Of a stretch of DNA of 64,000 nucleotides, positions 8,583 through 16,915 are shown in pieces (within the stretch, counting starts at the first letter, position 1; every line of letters begins with the position of its first letter). The DNA is from an uncultured Clostridia bacterium (GTDB lineage Bacteria > Bacillota > Clostridia > Lachnospirales > CAG-274). Below the pieces are notes generated by a model. It was not told where the DNA came from, searched no databases, and saw nothing but the letters and a program-made list of their open reading frames with translations. The translations under genes were made by a program, and so were the position numbers. The stretch spans positions 1 through 64,000 of the forward strand of contig CALWSK010000006.1 in the NCBI GenBank assembly GCA_944384195.1, written 5' to 3'.

Positions 8583-9386
8583 TAATAAAGAGATTTTACT
8601 AGAAAAACTAATTTTTTCATTATCTAACTCATCACAAAAAGCAAGTCTAATTATTTCTGTATAATAAGTATTTCTTTTTTCTGAAGATATTTTATTTACT
8701 CTATCTTTTGATTTTTCTCCACTTATTAAAATTTCCCATAATGCTATCTGAGTATATTTCCTTGCTCTTTCATCAGAAATATTATATTTTTCTAGAAGAT
8801 TATAAGGGTCATTAGGATAGCCAACATATAAAAGATTTTTTACCCATTTTATTTTTTCTTTATTATTTATTTCAGAATCATTTTGTATATCTTCTTCATA
8901 TACTCTAGTATATTCTACTGCATTTTCTCTACCTAACGGTGGTTCTGGTCTTTCATAGTTAAAACAATAAACTATATCATCATTATCCTCATTCTCATCT
9001 ATTATTAATCTGTAACTTATATTCCACATATCTTTTTTATATATCTTAAATAGTTTATTTAAAGACTCATCTTTATTTGTATCCGTTAATTTTATTTCTT
9101 TATCATCTATAATATCTGATTTTAAAACTTTATTTTCATTATTTTCTAGTGGCTTTACTTCTTCTCCATCTTGATTTGTATCATTTCCTGATGGCTTTAC
9201 TTCTTCTTTATCTTTACTTGTACTAATTTCTGATAATGTCGTTTCTTCCTTATTACTTTCAGTCAGATTCACTTTTTCATTTATATTAATTGTAGAATCT
9301 TGTTGTAACTGTGTAGCAAAGGCTGACTGAAAGTTAATCCGGACCAATATAAAAACTAATATTAAAAAAATAATTTTCTTATTCAT
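8580..9386 (-). CDS. truncated thioester-domain adhesin paralogue
   Basis: This 268-residue protein is a paralogue of the N-terminal part of the 637-residue adhesin. It has a near-identical signal peptide, a shorter acidic linker (30-110) and a thioester domain with Cys141 (YCFN) and Gln213 (TQIALW). Several stretches are shared exactly, for example KNLLYVGYPNDPYNL. It stops just after the thioester domain, at the point where the paralogue continues with about 300 more residues. The missing stalk and the frame-shifted sorting signal show a deletion. The product may be secreted but not wall-anchored, or the gene may be dead. Ribosome site GGAGGATA. Confidence 0.8.
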   Translation of the reverse strand: MNKKIIFLILVFILVRINFQSAFATQLQQDSTININEKVNLTESNKEETTLSEISTSKDKEEVKPSGNDTNQDGEEVKPLENNENKVLKSDIIDDKEIKLTDTNKDESLNKLFKIYKKDMWNISYRLIIDENEDNDDIVYCFNYERPEPPLGRENAVEYTRVYEEDIQNDSEINNKEKIKWVKNLLYVGYPNDPYNLLEKYNISDERARKYTQIALWEILISGEKSKDRVNKISSEKRNTYYTEIIRLAFCDELDNEKISFSSKISLL

Positions 9387-9465
9387 ATATTTTATCCTCC
9401 GTCTTAAGTATTATGAAATAACTACCCTAAAATATATTTATAAGACCCCTAAACTATATTCTATT

Positions 9466-10242
9466 CTACCCTCTCCTATTTTTTATATATATATTATATA
9501 GACCTTTTAAAAGTAAATTTCCATCATAAATTATATCTTTTTTACAAAACTGTATTATATGTTTAGCTATACCTCCAGTTGCTATTGCTGTAACCTTTTC
9601 TTCTAAGCTCTCTTCTATTTTACTAATCATACCATCTATCATAGAAGCATTACCAAATATTACTCCACTTCGCATACAATCTATGGTATTGGTTCCTATT
9701 ATTTTTTTAGGCTCTTCTAGGCTTATATATGGTAATTGTGCCGTTTTAGACGATAAAGCATCTAAAGATATTTTAACACCTGGTATTATACACCCTCCTA
9801 TGTAGTTTTTATTTTTATCAAGGACAGATATTGTTGTTGCTGTTCCCATATCTATTATTACAATAGGCGGTTTAAAACCATCTAAACAAGCTACACTGTT
9901 TACTACTAAGTCACTTCCTAGCTGTGCTGGATTATCCATAACTATATTAAGTCCAGTTTTTATCCCTGGTCCTACAATTAAAGGATCCTTACCAATTATA
10001 ATTTTTATAGCCTTTTTAATAGAATCTAAAACTGGTGGAACAACAGAAGATATTATACTATCTTCTATTTCATCAATATTTATATCATAAATATCTAATA
10101 TATTTTTTATTTGCATAGTATACTGGTCATAAGAAAGTTTCTTTTCCGTATATATCCTAGCAGTAAAATATATTTTGTCTTCTCCTATTCCTCCTAATAC
10201 TATATTTGTATTTCCTATATCTATAGCTAATAACATTTTCAT
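9466..10242 (-). CDS. coaX: type III pantothenate kinase
   Basis: This 258-residue kinase makes 4'-phosphopantothenate, the first step from pantothenate to coenzyme A. It is an acetate-kinase/Hsp70 fold enzyme: AIDIGNTN (residues 5-12) is the phosphate-1 motif, DMGTATTISVLD (near 131) is phosphate 2, and a TGGIAKHI adenosine motif lies near the C terminus. Length is typical. The pantothenate-type S component at 10285 is just upstream on the same strand, 42 bases away, so uptake and phosphorylation are co-expressed. Confidence 0.94.
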   Translation of the reverse strand: MKMLLAIDIGNTNIVLGGIGEDKIYFTARIYTEKKLSYDQYTMQIKNILDIYDINIDEIEDSIISSVVPPVLDSIKKAIKIIIGKDPLIVGPGIKTGLNIVMDNPAQLGSDLVVNSVACLDGFKPPIVIIDMGTATTISVLDKNKNYIGGCIIPGVKISLDALSSKTAQLPYISLEEPKKIIGTNTIDCMRSGVIFGNASMIDGMISKIEESLEEKVTAIATGGIAKHIIQFCKKDIIYDGNLLLKGLYNIYIKNRRG

Positions 10243-10284
10243 ATACTACTAACGTAGTTCTCCCTTCTTTATTCTTATTTATAT

Positions 10285-10890
10285 TTAACGGTTTCTTAAC
10301 AATACTTTACATATAGAAAAAGTTAATATCGCAGAAGATATTGCCTCTAATATAGCATTAACTCCTACATTTGCTAATATAACTACAAAAAGACTATCCA
10401 AAGTAGTATTTAAAATTTCGGCATATTTTTTGGCAAAAAACATACAAATAAAACTCATAACAAAAACAGTATTTGTAAGAGAACCTAATATTCCACTTAT
10501 TATAAGAGCGATATTTATATTACAAACTTTTTTTAAACTTTTATAAATATAATATGGAAAAATTCCTACTAATATCCTAGGAATAAAACAAACAACAAGG
10601 CTTAATATATTCCCACTTATAACTGGTGTAAAAAAATATGAAACTATAGTAGGCTGAATATTTGACATAATAAAACTTGTCAAACCAAATATAAAACCTA
10701 AAAAAGCTCCTTTTCTAGCCCCTAAAACTACAGACCCAATAATAACCGGTATATGTACTGTGACTATCTTAAATACTCCAATAGGTATAAAACCAAGCGG
10801 AGTCATACCAAGAATAAATACAATAGCAGAAAATAAACCTAATAAAACTAGATCTTTTGTACAATTTTGATTTTTCCTTATATTTAACAT
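10285..10890 (-). CDS. panT: ECF transporter S component, probably pantothenate
   Basis: This 201-residue membrane protein has about six helices. Features of the ECF S-component fold are visible: a short N-terminal cytoplasmic stretch, helix 1 rich in small residues (LGLFSAIVFILG), and the VTVHIPVIIGSVVLGARKGAF loop. S components need shared EcfA/A'/T subunits, which are not in the window. The pantothenate assignment rests mainly on sharing an operon with coaX. A good ribosome site (AAGGAGG) precedes the ATG. Confidence 0.75.
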   Translation of the reverse strand: MLNIRKNQNCTKDLVLLGLFSAIVFILGMTPLGFIPIGVFKIVTVHIPVIIGSVVLGARKGAFLGFIFGLTSFIMSNIQPTIVSYFFTPVISGNILSLVVCFIPRILVGIFPYYIYKSLKKVCNINIALIISGILGSLTNTVFVMSFICMFFAKKYAEILNTTLDSLFVVILANVGVNAILEAISSAILTFSICKVLLRNR

Positions 10891-10944
10891 AAAAACCTCC
10901 TTGCTACTATTCTATTAAAAGATACAGTGCTGATTTTCAAAATT

Positions 10945-10973
10945 ATTATACCAACTAATAGCCCTATTTTCAA
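10945..10973 (-). promoter_or_regulatory. sigma-A promoter of panT-coaX
   Basis: On the minus strand TTGAAA (10968-10973) and TATAAT (10945-10950) are spaced 17 bases, about 55 bases before the panT ATG. Confidence 0.75.
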
Positions 10974-10991
10974 GTCATTTTATAAAATATA

Positions 10992-11020
10992 TTGTTTTTT
11001 ATATAAAATAATGATATACT
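10992..11020 (+). promoter_or_regulatory. sigma-A promoter of the DEAD-box helicase gene
   Basis: TTGTTT (10992-10997) and TATACT (11015-11020) are spaced 17 bases, with a leader of about 30 bases to the ATG at 11059. It is divergent from the panT promoter. Confidence 0.65.
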
Positions 11021-11058
11021 TATCAAATATGTAAATTATTTATGAAAGGGATTTATTA

Positions 11059-12642
11059 ATGACAAATTTAAAATTTGAAGAACTAAAGCTTTCTAACGAA
11101 CTTGTTAGAGCTGTTAAGGATATGGGTTTTGAAGAAGCTACACCTATCCAATCTAAAGCTATAAATGTAATTTTAGCTGGTAAAGACATAGTAGGACAAT
11201 CTCAAACTGGAACTGGAAAAACTGCTGCATTTGGACTTCCTTGTATAGACTCTATAGATACAGAAAATAAAAAATTACAAGCAGTCATACTCTCTCCAAC
11301 TAGAGAGCTTGCTATACAAATTTGCGAAGAATTTAGAAAGTTTTTAAAATATAAAGACGATATAAAAGTATTACCTATATATGGTGGACAGCCTATAGAT
11401 AGGCAGATATTTGCTCTTAAAAAAGGAGTACAAATAGTAGTAGGTACACCTGGACGTATTATGGACCATATAAATAGACGCACTTTAAAAATGGAAACAG
11501 TTAAAATGGTTGTTTTAGATGAAGCAGATGAAATGCTTGATATGGGCTTTAGAGAAGATATAGAAACTATCCTAGATAAAATACCAGAAGATAGACAAAC
11601 TATTCTTTTCTCTGCTACTATGCCAAAAGAAATAATGGAGCTTACAGAAAAATATCTTACAAACCCAGAAACAATCAAAATAAACAGAAAAGAGCTTACT
11701 GTTCCTAATATAGAACAAATATATTTTGAAATAAAAGAACGTACAAAAGTAGAAGCTAGTTCAAGACTTATAGATATGTATAATCCAGATCTTACTGTTA
11801 TATTTTGTAATACTAAAAAAAGAGTAGATGAACTTGTAGAACATTTACAGGGAAGAGGATATTTTGCTGAAGGTCTTCACGGAGATTTAAAACAAATACA
11901 ACGTGATATAGTTATGAAAAAATTTAGAAATCGTACTATAGAAATATTAGTAGCTACTGACGTTGCCGCACGTGGTATAGATGTTGATGATGTTGATATG
12001 GTTATAAACTATGACCTGCCTCAAGATGAAGAATATTATGTACATAGAATAGGTAGAACCGGTAGAGCAGGACGCTCTGGTAGAGCTTTTAGCTTTGTTG
12101 TGGGCCGCGATATATACAAATTAAGAGATATTATGAAATATACTAAGGCCAAAATCAAATTAGGTAAACTTCCTTCTCTTACAGATATTGAAGAAGCCAA
12201 AACAAATAATTTTATAGAAAAAGTTAAGTCAGTTATTGAAGAAGGAAGAATATCTAAATATATATCTATAGCAGAAAATATGATAAATGAAGATATATCA
12301 GCTATAGAAATAGCCGGTGCTCTTCTTAAAATGAATCTATACGATAAAACTGCTGAAGATATAGACTTTGAAGATGATATAGAAAATAATTCTGATACGC
12401 TAGTAAGACTTTTCTTAAATATTGGTAGCAAAAAAAGAATTCGTCCTAAAGATATTGTAGGAGCTATAGCTGGAGAATGTGGAATTCCTGGAAAATCTAT
12501 AGGAGATATAGATATATACGAAGATTATACTTTCCTAGATGTACCTAAAAAATATGTAAAAGATATTTTAAAAGGTATGAAAGGCAAAAAAATAAAAAAA
12601 GTAAGCGTTAAGATAGAAAGAGCAAAAAGCAAAAAGCTGTAG
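11059..12642 (+). CDS. deaD: DEAD-box ATP-dependent RNA helicase with DbpA-type RNA-binding domain
   Basis: This 527-residue helicase remodels RNA, typically in ribosome assembly and cold growth. Visible motifs are the Q motif (GFEEATPIQ, 21-29), motif I SQTGTGKT, PTRELAIQ, GTPGR, DEAD, SAT, ATDVAARGID and HRIGRTGRAG. The last 70 residues form a DbpA/RRM-like RNA-binding domain (IRPKDIVGAIAGECGIPGKS), which places it with DeaD/CshA-type proteins. It is a single-gene unit with its own promoter. The TAG stop lies inside the terminator stem that follows. Confidence 0.93.
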   Translation: MTNLKFEELKLSNELVRAVKDMGFEEATPIQSKAINVILAGKDIVGQSQTGTGKTAAFGLPCIDSIDTENKKLQAVILSPTRELAIQICEEFRKFLKYKDDIKVLPIYGGQPIDRQIFALKKGVQIVVGTPGRIMDHINRRTLKMETVKMVVLDEADEMLDMGFREDIETILDKIPEDRQTILFSATMPKEIMELTEKYLTNPETIKINRKELTVPNIEQIYFEIKERTKVEASSRLIDMYNPDLTVIFCNTKKRVDELVEHLQGRGYFAEGLHGDLKQIQRDIVMKKFRNRTIEILVATDVAARGIDVDDVDMVINYDLPQDEEYYVHRIGRTGRAGRSGRAFSFVVGRDIYKLRDIMKYTKAKIKLGKLPSLTDIEEAKTNNFIEKVKSVIEEGRISKYISIAENMINEDISAIEIAGALLKMNLYDKTAEDIDFEDDIENNSDTLVRLFLNIGSKKRIRPKDIVGAIAGECGIPGKSIGDIDIYEDYTFLDVPKKYVKDILKGMKGKKIKKVSVKIERAKSKKL

Positions 12643-12663
12643 ACTAAAAGTCTACAGCTTTTT
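12631..12663. terminator. bidirectional terminator, helicase / mecA
   Basis: A stem AGCTGTAGACT / AGTCTACAGCT with a short AAA loop is flanked by A-rich and T-rich arms. The helicase stop codon (12640-12642) is in the left arm. It serves the rightward helicase and, in the other direction, the end of mecA and perhaps of the whole flagellar operon. Confidence 0.9.
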
Positions 12664-13300
12664 ATAAATTAGCTAAAATATTTATTGCATCTTGTTTTAT
12701 TATTGTTTCACCGTGTTCATCTAAATAATATTTAGATATAATATTTGATATATGTTTTTGACCATATTCTAATATTATAGAATCTAAATTTTCTATATTC
12801 ATATTGTCTTTTTCCATAGACAAGAAATAATTATCTTTATATTTATACAAAATGTTTCTTCCATTATAGCTATCTACCATTATGTTAGAAAGACTTATAA
12901 CATCATCTAAAGATTTAAAAGAATATATATATATATCATTTTCTTCTTCTTCAATAAGATTTATATCTTGTAAATTTTTTAAAGAGCTTTGTTTAAATTT
13001 TCGTTCATCTAAACTTTTAGGGCTTAAAGATACTGTTTTATTTATATCCATTTCCTTTGTTACTTTAGATACTATTATCATTACAGTATCTATATTAACA
13101 GGCATAGCCTCTATCATAAGAGGAGTATTACTTGCGTCAAAACCACAATCTAACATAGCCTCTGTCATTATCTCTCTAAAAAAAGATTGAGCTTTTTCAG
13201 AACCTTGAGCAAGTTCAGAAAGCTTTATTTCTCTTTCTTCTAAGTCTTTATTAGTAAGTAAAAATTTAATTTGATTTTCACTAATTCTTTCTATCTTCAT
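12662..13300 (-). CDS. mecA: adaptor protein MecA (ClpC adaptor)
   Basis: This 212-residue protein matches MecA throughout. The N-terminal substrate-binding domain (1-85) contains MKIERISENQIKFLLT, IKLSELAQGSEKA and GFDASNTPLMIEAMP. A variable linker (90-115) and a C-terminal ClpC-binding domain (about 115-205) follow. MecA delivers regulators to ClpCP for proteolysis. It lies 38 bases after the last flagellar-operon gene on the same strand with no clear terminator between, so read-through from the flagellar operon is possible. Any role in flagellar control is inference. Confidence 0.9.
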   Translation of the reverse strand: MKIERISENQIKFLLTNKDLEEREIKLSELAQGSEKAQSFFREIMTEAMLDCGFDASNTPLMIEAMPVNIDTVMIIVSKVTKEMDINKTVSLSPKSLDERKFKQSSLKNLQDINLIEEEENDIYIYSFKSLDDVISLSNIMVDSYNGRNILYKYKDNYFLSMEKDNMNIENLDSIILEYGQKHISNIISKYYLDEHGETIIKQDAINILANL

Positions 13301-13338
13301 TAAATCACTTCCTTAATTTAGAAATTATAAAATTGCAA

Positions 13339-13650
13339 CTATAGTATACATAAATTGTGAATATTTGTAAAGAGCAAGCTCTTAGCCTTTATCTGTTTTG
13401 TAGCAGTTTTTGTTGTTAATGTTTCCATATCTTCTATTTTAGTGGTACTAATAGTAATTGTCTCATTATAAGAAACTGGCTCACTTGTTATATCTGTAGT
13501 TAAATCTATATGTGTTATCTGTGTTGTTTGTTCTGTTTTATTTGTTATATTAGATGATTTTATTGTCATATTATATGAAAAAAAAGCAATAATGGTTGTA
13601 AAAACTATACCAACACCAAGTCCCATAAGAAATATATATTTTTCTCGCAT
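13339..13650 (-). CDS. hypothetical Thr-rich single-pass membrane protein
   Basis: This 103-residue protein has one N-terminal membrane helix (residues 5-27) and a Thr/Ser-rich outer part, and I recognise no catalytic motif. It is the last small gene of the flagellar operon, 3 bases after the DUF6115 gene. Short membrane proteins at this position are common in related operons, but their role is unknown to me. The C terminus (from about residue 88) is unlike the rest and could reflect a late frameshift; this is not proven. Confidence 0.6.
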   Translation of the reverse strand: MREKYIFLMGLGVGIVFTTIIAFFSYNMTIKSSNITNKTEQTTQITHIDLTTDITSEPVSYNETITISTTKIEDMETLTTKTATKQIKAKSLLFTNIHNLCIL

Positions 13651-13653
13651 ATC

Positions 13654-14106
13654 CTAGTCCTTTCCAAGCTCTAAGATAAGCTTTACCTCTCCTTGTCCCA
13701 TATTAAGACTACTAGCAATATCTGGTATAGACATACCCTGATTTGCCATAAGAGTTATCTTATCAACCATAGGATGAGCTTTTATTGGTTTTTTCTTATT
13801 GTATTCTGGATTAATCTTTATATCTATAGAATTTGGCGATATTTGATTTTTTTCAACTGCATTATACAAAAATAATAACTGTTGTTGCTTTTCATCAAAT
13901 CTTTTAAATATTTCTTCTGAAAGAAGATTTAAATCATCCATAGCCAAATCTGCCTTATCTATAGCTTGACTTATCTCTTTTATAGAATTATCTACTTGCG
14001 ATATGGGCTTAGCATTATCATATTTATTTAATTTTATTATAGATAAAATAATTATGGCAAACCCAATAAACATAACAATTATAAATATCAAGTTAAATGT
14101 ATCCAT
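13654..14106 (-). CDS. DUF6115-like membrane protein with C-terminal HTH-like segment
   Basis: This 150-residue protein has an N-terminal membrane helix (5-24), a charged helical, probably coiled-coil, region (35-90), and a C-terminal segment reading SIPDIASSLNMGQGEVKLILEL. That segment resembles a sigma-factor-like helix-turn-helix. The layout fits the DUF6115 family found beside sigD in clostridial flagellar operons, at the place of B. subtilis swrB. The function is unknown; a role in flagellar number or activation is a guess from position. Confidence 0.7.
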   Translation of the reverse strand: MDTFNLIFIIVMFIGFAIIILSIIKLNKYDNAKPISQVDNSIKEISQAIDKADLAMDDLNLLSEEIFKRFDEKQQQLLFLYNAVEKNQISPNSIDIKINPEYNKKKPIKAHPMVDKITLMANQGMSIPDIASSLNMGQGEVKLILELGKD

Positions 14107-14116
14107 AGCATTGCCC

Positions 14117-14422
14117 CTATATACTAATATCTAAAAAACTTAAACTCTCATTTTTACTAGTTTTCTTTTTTTCTTCTTCTTTTTTTTCTTTTTTACCACG
14201 TTTATTTTTATCAGAAGACATATTTTTACCATCTTTATTAATGTTAGTTTGATTTGACTTATCAGATTCTATTGTCCTTTTGCTATCTGTTTGTAATTCT
14301 TTTTTAAATTCTTGAAAAAAAGCTAGGTTTCTATCAAATTGTTGTTGGTTTAAATCTTCGTTTCTATTTGTTTGTGACGATTTATTTATAAGCATTTGTA
14401 CATCAACTGGTCTTATATCCAT
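14117..14422 (-). CDS. hypothetical flagellar-operon protein
   Basis: This 101-residue, highly charged soluble protein starts MDIRPVDVQMLINKS and ends in a Lys/Glu-rich stretch, so it is likely to be largely disordered. It lies 10 bases after the DUF6115 start region and 16 bases downstream of sigD, with a good ribosome site (AAGGAGAT). I know of no function. The N-terminal pattern recurs at this position in related operons as I remember it, which supports a real gene. Confidence 0.6.
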   Translation of the reverse strand: MDIRPVDVQMLINKSSQTNRNEDLNQQQFDRNLAFFQEFKKELQTDSKRTIESDKSNQTNINKDGKNMSSDKNKRGKKEKKEEEKKKTSKNESLSFLDISI

Positions 14423-14438
14423 AATATTATCTCCTTAT

Positions 14439-15194
14439 CTATGAATAAAATATATCTATATCCTTACCTAACTTCTTCCTTAAAATGTTCATACAGTTAG
14501 AATGTATTTGTGATACTCGAGATTCAGAAACGCCAAGTATTTTGCTTATTTCTTTTAATGTCAATTCTTCATAATAATAAAGAGTGATAACCTTTTTTTG
14601 CTTATCAGTAAGACTATTTATAGCTTCTGAAAGCATCTTCTTTTGTTCTTTTTCATCTAAGGCAGTATCTGGAAGATTTTTTTCACTAACTGTAAGTGAA
14701 TTAGTAGCTTTCTCGTGTGCTTGTTCTAAATATCCATCTAATGAAATAAGATTATAAAGCGAGTAATTTTTCAAATATGCTTTAACTTGTTCTACAGAAA
14801 TATCAAGCAATTTTGAAAGCTCTTCTTGTGTAGGTTCTCTCCCATTTTGTAGCTCAAATTTTTCTATAGCTTCTTCTATTTGCTTATTTTTCTGCCTCAA
14901 AGAACGTGGGATCCAATCTATCTTTCTTATATTATCTATTATTTCCCCTCTTATTCTAAGAGATGCATAAGTTTCAAATTTGTATCCCTTTGTATAGTCA
15001 AACTTTTCTATAGCATCTATAAGTCCAAATATACCATATCCTATAAGGTCTTCATACTCTATTATAGAATTAGTATAAATATTCATTCTCCCAGCAACTA
15101 TTTTTACTAAATTAGCATATTTATTTATTATTTGTTCCTTTATAGCTGGACTTTTAGTCTTTTTATATTCTTCCCATAATTTTGTATCACCCAA
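14439..15194 (-). CDS. sigD: flagellar sigma factor (FliA/WhiG/SigD)
   Basis: This 251-residue sigma-28 directs transcription of late flagellar genes such as flagellin. Region 2 contains EDLIGYGIFGLIDAIEKFDY and the -10-reading helix IDWIPRSLRQK. Region 3 is at about 115-160 and region 4 ends with the helix-turn-helix TLKEISKILGVSESRVSQIH. Length fits SigD. It is near the end of the fla/che operon, as in B. subtilis, so its level depends on transcription reaching the operon's end. No flagellin or FlgM gene is in the window. Confidence 0.95.
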   Translation of the reverse strand: MGDTKLWEEYKKTKSPAIKEQIINKYANLVKIVAGRMNIYTNSIIEYEDLIGYGIFGLIDAIEKFDYTKGYKFETYASLRIRGEIIDNIRKIDWIPRSLRQKNKQIEEAIEKFELQNGREPTQEELSKLLDISVEQVKAYLKNYSLYNLISLDGYLEQAHEKATNSLTVSEKNLPDTALDEKEQKKMLSEAINSLTDKQKKVITLYYYEELTLKEISKILGVSESRVSQIHSNCMNILRKKLGKDIDIFYS

Positions 15195-15220
15195 AATAAA
15201 TCACCACTCTTTTAACTTAA

Positions 15221-15508
15221 TTAATCTAGCTTAGAATCTGCCTCCATCTCCTGCTCTTGTTGTTCTTCTATATATTCACTTTCTTCTGTAATAAAGTCTT
15301 CTTCTTTTTGTTCTTCTTGTTCTTGTTCTATATGCTCTATATCTTTATTTATAGATATCTCTATAAACCCCCCTAAAAAATAAAACACAACTATAGTTAT
15401 TATAAGTGCATAACAAGTTCTAAGTAGACTTTGATGACTAAAATATGCATATATAGCTACTATTAAGCTTGCTAATATTGTGATTTTTACTCTAAATTTC
15501 TCAAGCAT
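15221..15508 (-). CDS. hypothetical two-helix membrane protein with acidic tail
   Basis: This 95-residue protein has two hydrophobic helices (about 8-25 and 30-50) and then a Glu/Gln-rich acidic tail. It sits between cheD and sigD in the flagellar operon. I do not recognise a family. The order of neighbours and short gaps (13 and 26 bases) show co-transcription. Confidence 0.6.
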   Translation of the reverse strand: MLEKFRVKITILASLIVAIYAYFSHQSLLRTCYALIITIVVFYFLGGFIEISINKDIEHIEQEQEEQKEEDFITEESEYIEEQQEQEMEADSKLD

Positions 15509-15521
15509 AAATCTTACCCCT

Positions 15522-16010
15522 TTATATAGTATATGAGCCGTGTTCTATAGTCTTTATAAGAAACTTTCCATCTTTTGCGCTTAGCTCAACTGTCCTTCCA
15601 AAAGTCTTGCCAGTATCTCTTGCTATAATCCTTATACCAAGCCTTTTTAACATATGCTCAGCCGCTTCTACATTTCTATCGCCTATTCTCATATTTTGCT
15701 GAGTACCAAATGCAAACATTTGTGCTCCTCCAGCTATCTTAGCAACAATACGGCTTTGCTGTGCACCATTTGCTATCATATCTTTTGTAAGCTTTATAGT
15801 TGCTAAATCTACAAATTTCGCTATATTAGCATTGTTTTTTATCTCTTTACTATCTGGTAACATAGCATGTGCAAGACCTGCTACCTTAGCAATAGGGTCA
15901 TATAGTGCTATACCAACACAAGAACCTAATCCTAAAGTAATTAATACACCATCATTTTTAGCTATGTTTAAATCTGCCATACCAATTATTAAAGAACCAG
16001 AACTAATCAT
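15522..16010 (-). CDS. cheD: chemoreceptor glutamine deamidase CheD
   Basis: This 162-residue enzyme deamidates glutamines in chemoreceptors and, in Bacillus, works with CheC. The catalytic Cys and His are in LGSCVGIALYD (Cys31) and GLAHAMLP (His48), and the IGDRNVEAAE and ARDTGKTFGRTVEL blocks are conserved. The cheB-cheA-cheW-cheC genes normally upstream are missing; cheD directly follows flhG (29 bases). Either the chemotaxis genes lie elsewhere or CheD acts on another partner. Ribosome site AAAGGAT before ATG 16010. Confidence 0.93.
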   Translation of the reverse strand: MISSGSLIIGMADLNIAKNDGVLITLGLGSCVGIALYDPIAKVAGLAHAMLPDSKEIKNNANIAKFVDLATIKLTKDMIANGAQQSRIVAKIAGGAQMFAFGTQQNMRIGDRNVEAAEHMLKRLGIRIIARDTGKTFGRTVELSAKDGKFLIKTIEHGSYTI

Positions 16011-16039
16011 AATATCCTTTCCCCTATCTTAAGTAATAT

Positions 16040-16915
16040 TTATTTACCAAAAATACTTATAAGCCTTTGCATAAAAGTCTTTGCTCCACTACTTTGTTCA
16101 ATATAATTTTCATTTAATATTCTTTTTCCTATTTCTTTTATAGCAATAGAATAGTCAGACTCTGGAAAAGAAATGATAGCTGGCTTTTGTTGTTTAACAG
16201 CTCTTACAAGATTTGTATCTAAAGGTATATCCCCAAGATTTATTACGTCTATAGATAAAAATTTCTTACATACGTGAGCTATTTTAGAATATATTCTTTC
16301 TGCTTCATATTTATCATCAGTTTTATTTATAACAACATTTATCTTTTCCATCTCTGGCATTTGCTCTTTAATTATTTTTATAAGAGTATAAGCATCTGTA
16401 AAAGAGGTAGGCTCTGGAGTTGTTACTATTATATTTTCGTCTGATGCCATAAGAAAATTTGTAACAGCAGAAGATATACCTGCTCCCGTATCAATAATTA
16501 TTATATCTGCTATCTCGTCAATGTATTCAAATTGTTCTATAAAATATTTAATTTCACTACTGTTTATATTACTAAGCTCTTTAAGTCCACTGCCCCCAGA
16601 TATAAGCTTTATCCCATATTTAGTATCTACTATTATTTCAGATATATTTTTTTCTCCTTTTAGCATATGATAAAAATTATATTCTGGTCTAACTCCTAAA
16701 AGAACTTCTATATTTGCAAGCCCAAAATCAGCATCTATAACTAATATACGCTTATTAAAGCTTGCTAAATACATAGCAAGGTTTATGGTAAAACTAGATT
16801 TACCAACCCCACCTTTACCACTACTAATAGTTATAACTCTCGAATTAATATTATTTTTATTATTTGTATTTTTATAATTATTTAATAAGCTTCTAAGCTC
16901 TTTAGCCTGATCCAT
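16040..16915 (-). CDS. flhG: flagellar number regulator FlhG (MinD-like ATPase)
   Basis: This 291-residue ParA/MinD-type ATPase controls flagellar number and placement with FlhF. The N terminus, MDQAKELRSLL, carries the DQAxxLR motif that activates FlhF GTPase. The deviant Walker A is SGKGGVGKSSF, and VIDADFGLANIEVLLG and IIDTGAGIS follow. A C-terminal amphipathic region could bind membrane. The start overlaps the flhF stop by one base (TAATG), so translation is coupled. Confidence 0.93.
   Translation of the reverse strand: MDQAKELRSLLNNYKNTNNKNNINSRVITISSGKGGVGKSSFTINLAMYLASFNKRILVIDADFGLANIEVLLGVRPEYNFYHMLKGEKNISEIIVDTKYGIKLISGGSGLKELSNINSSEIKYFIEQFEYIDEIADIIIIDTGAGISSAVTNFLMASDENIIVTTPEPTSFTDAYTLIKIIKEQMPEMEKINVVINKTDDKYEAERIYSKIAHVCKKFLSIDVINLGDIPLDTNLVRAVKQQKPAIISFPESDYSIAIKEIGKRILNENYIEQSSGAKTFMQRLISIFGK

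Noticed and set aside
10243..10284. Riboswitch before coaX or panT
   Set aside because: The gaps are too short and no aptamer-like conserved core is seen.
11202..12431. Two antisense frames of 131-158 codons inside the helicase gene
   Set aside because: The helicase frame has all motifs; the antisense frames lack ribosome sites and any family likeness.
13330..13400. Frameshift at the end of the Thr-rich protein (13339-13650)
   Set aside because: The tail looks unlike the rest, but no second frame gives a recognisable ending, so a frameshift cannot be shown.
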